A DNA stretch of 5,519 nucleotides. Source: Caldisericota bacterium. Lineage in GTDB: Bacteria; Caldisericota; Caldisericia; Cryosericales; Cryosericaceae. The notes below the pieces were generated by a model. It worked only from the letters and a program-made list of their open reading frames with translations, was not told where the DNA came from and did not search any database. The number at the start of each line of letters is the position of its first letter. Within the stretch, counting starts at the first letter, position 1. Made by a program: the position numbers and the translations under genes. The stretch is taken from contig JAPLGK010000116.1 of NCBI GenBank assembly GCA_026390195.1, forward strand, positions 1-5,519, in the 5' to 3' direction. Positions 5,480 to 5,519 of the stretch are shown piece after piece.

Positions 5480-5519
5480 ATTGTCGGGGACATCCTATCA
5501 GTTTACAGGTTGCCCATTT
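5480..5519 (-). other. Upstream edge of the ABC-F gene; no firm promoter seen
   Basis: Only 40 bases precede the ABC-F start. On the minus strand they hold ATG GGC AAC CTG TAA (5517-5503), either a tiny open frame or the last codons of an upstream gene. They also hold an out-of-frame ATG at 5493 that opens 7 codons (MSPTICR) and stops at 5470, just inside the ABC-F gene. TAGGAT (5497-5492) could be a weak -10, but I see no matching -35. The region is too short to decide whether the ABC-F gene is monocistronic. Confidence 0.3.

Noticed and set aside
5492..5497. TAGGAT as the -10 of an ABC-F promoter
   Set aside because: No -35-like hexamer lies at 15-19 nt spacing within the available sequence, and the window ends 22 nt upstream of it.

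Overview
This is a compact, GC-rich bacterial chromosome segment with five complete genes and one that runs off the left edge. Almost every base is coding. The content is housekeeping: a DUF2344 protein, a site-2 (M50) membrane protease, tryptophanyl-tRNA synthetase, the two kleisin-complex partners ScpA and ScpB, and an ABC-F ATPase. I see no phage, transposon, CRISPR or defence signature, and no tRNA or rRNA. scpA/scpB and DUF2344 point to a bacterium outside the Proteobacteria. The tryptophanyl-tRNA synthetase resembles the Thermotoga type, with a GMRPTGKLHLGH start and a cysteine cluster. GC-rich Firmicutes-like or Caldisericota/Thermotogota-related lineages are possible hosts, but the window does not settle the phylum.

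Layout. Bases 1-581 (minus) hold the first 193 codons of a DUF2344 protein. Bases 582-723 are the only real intergenic region. It is a divergent control region with two back-to-back sigma70-type promoters, each with a 16-nt spacer, and a perfect 7-bp-arm inverted repeat between them. The minus promoter sits so close to its ATG that the DUF2344 mRNA is probably leaderless. The plus promoter drives a tight four-gene operon: M50 protease (724-1377), trpS (1385-2368), scpA (2371-3063) and scpB (3056-3601), with junctions of +7, +2 and -8 nt. A long ABC-F gene (5479 down to 3581, minus) meets the operon tail to tail and overlaps the end of scpB by 21 bp, leaving no room for an intergenic terminator. 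Bases 5480-5519 are the short upstream edge of the ABC-F gene.

How the genes relate. ScpA and ScpB act together with SMC (not in this window) in chromosome condensation and segregation. TrpRS and the ABC-F protein both serve translation. The M50 protease is a membrane enzyme of unknown substrate that co-occurs with scpAB by operon structure only. The points most worth a second look are the altered iron-sulfur-type ligand set in TrpRS, the degenerate N-terminus of ScpA, the symmetric divergent promoter with its dyad, the inferred leaderless DUF2344 gene without its usual radical-SAM neighbour just upstream, and the overlapping convergent gene ends. I found nothing that qualifies as a new multi-gene system.
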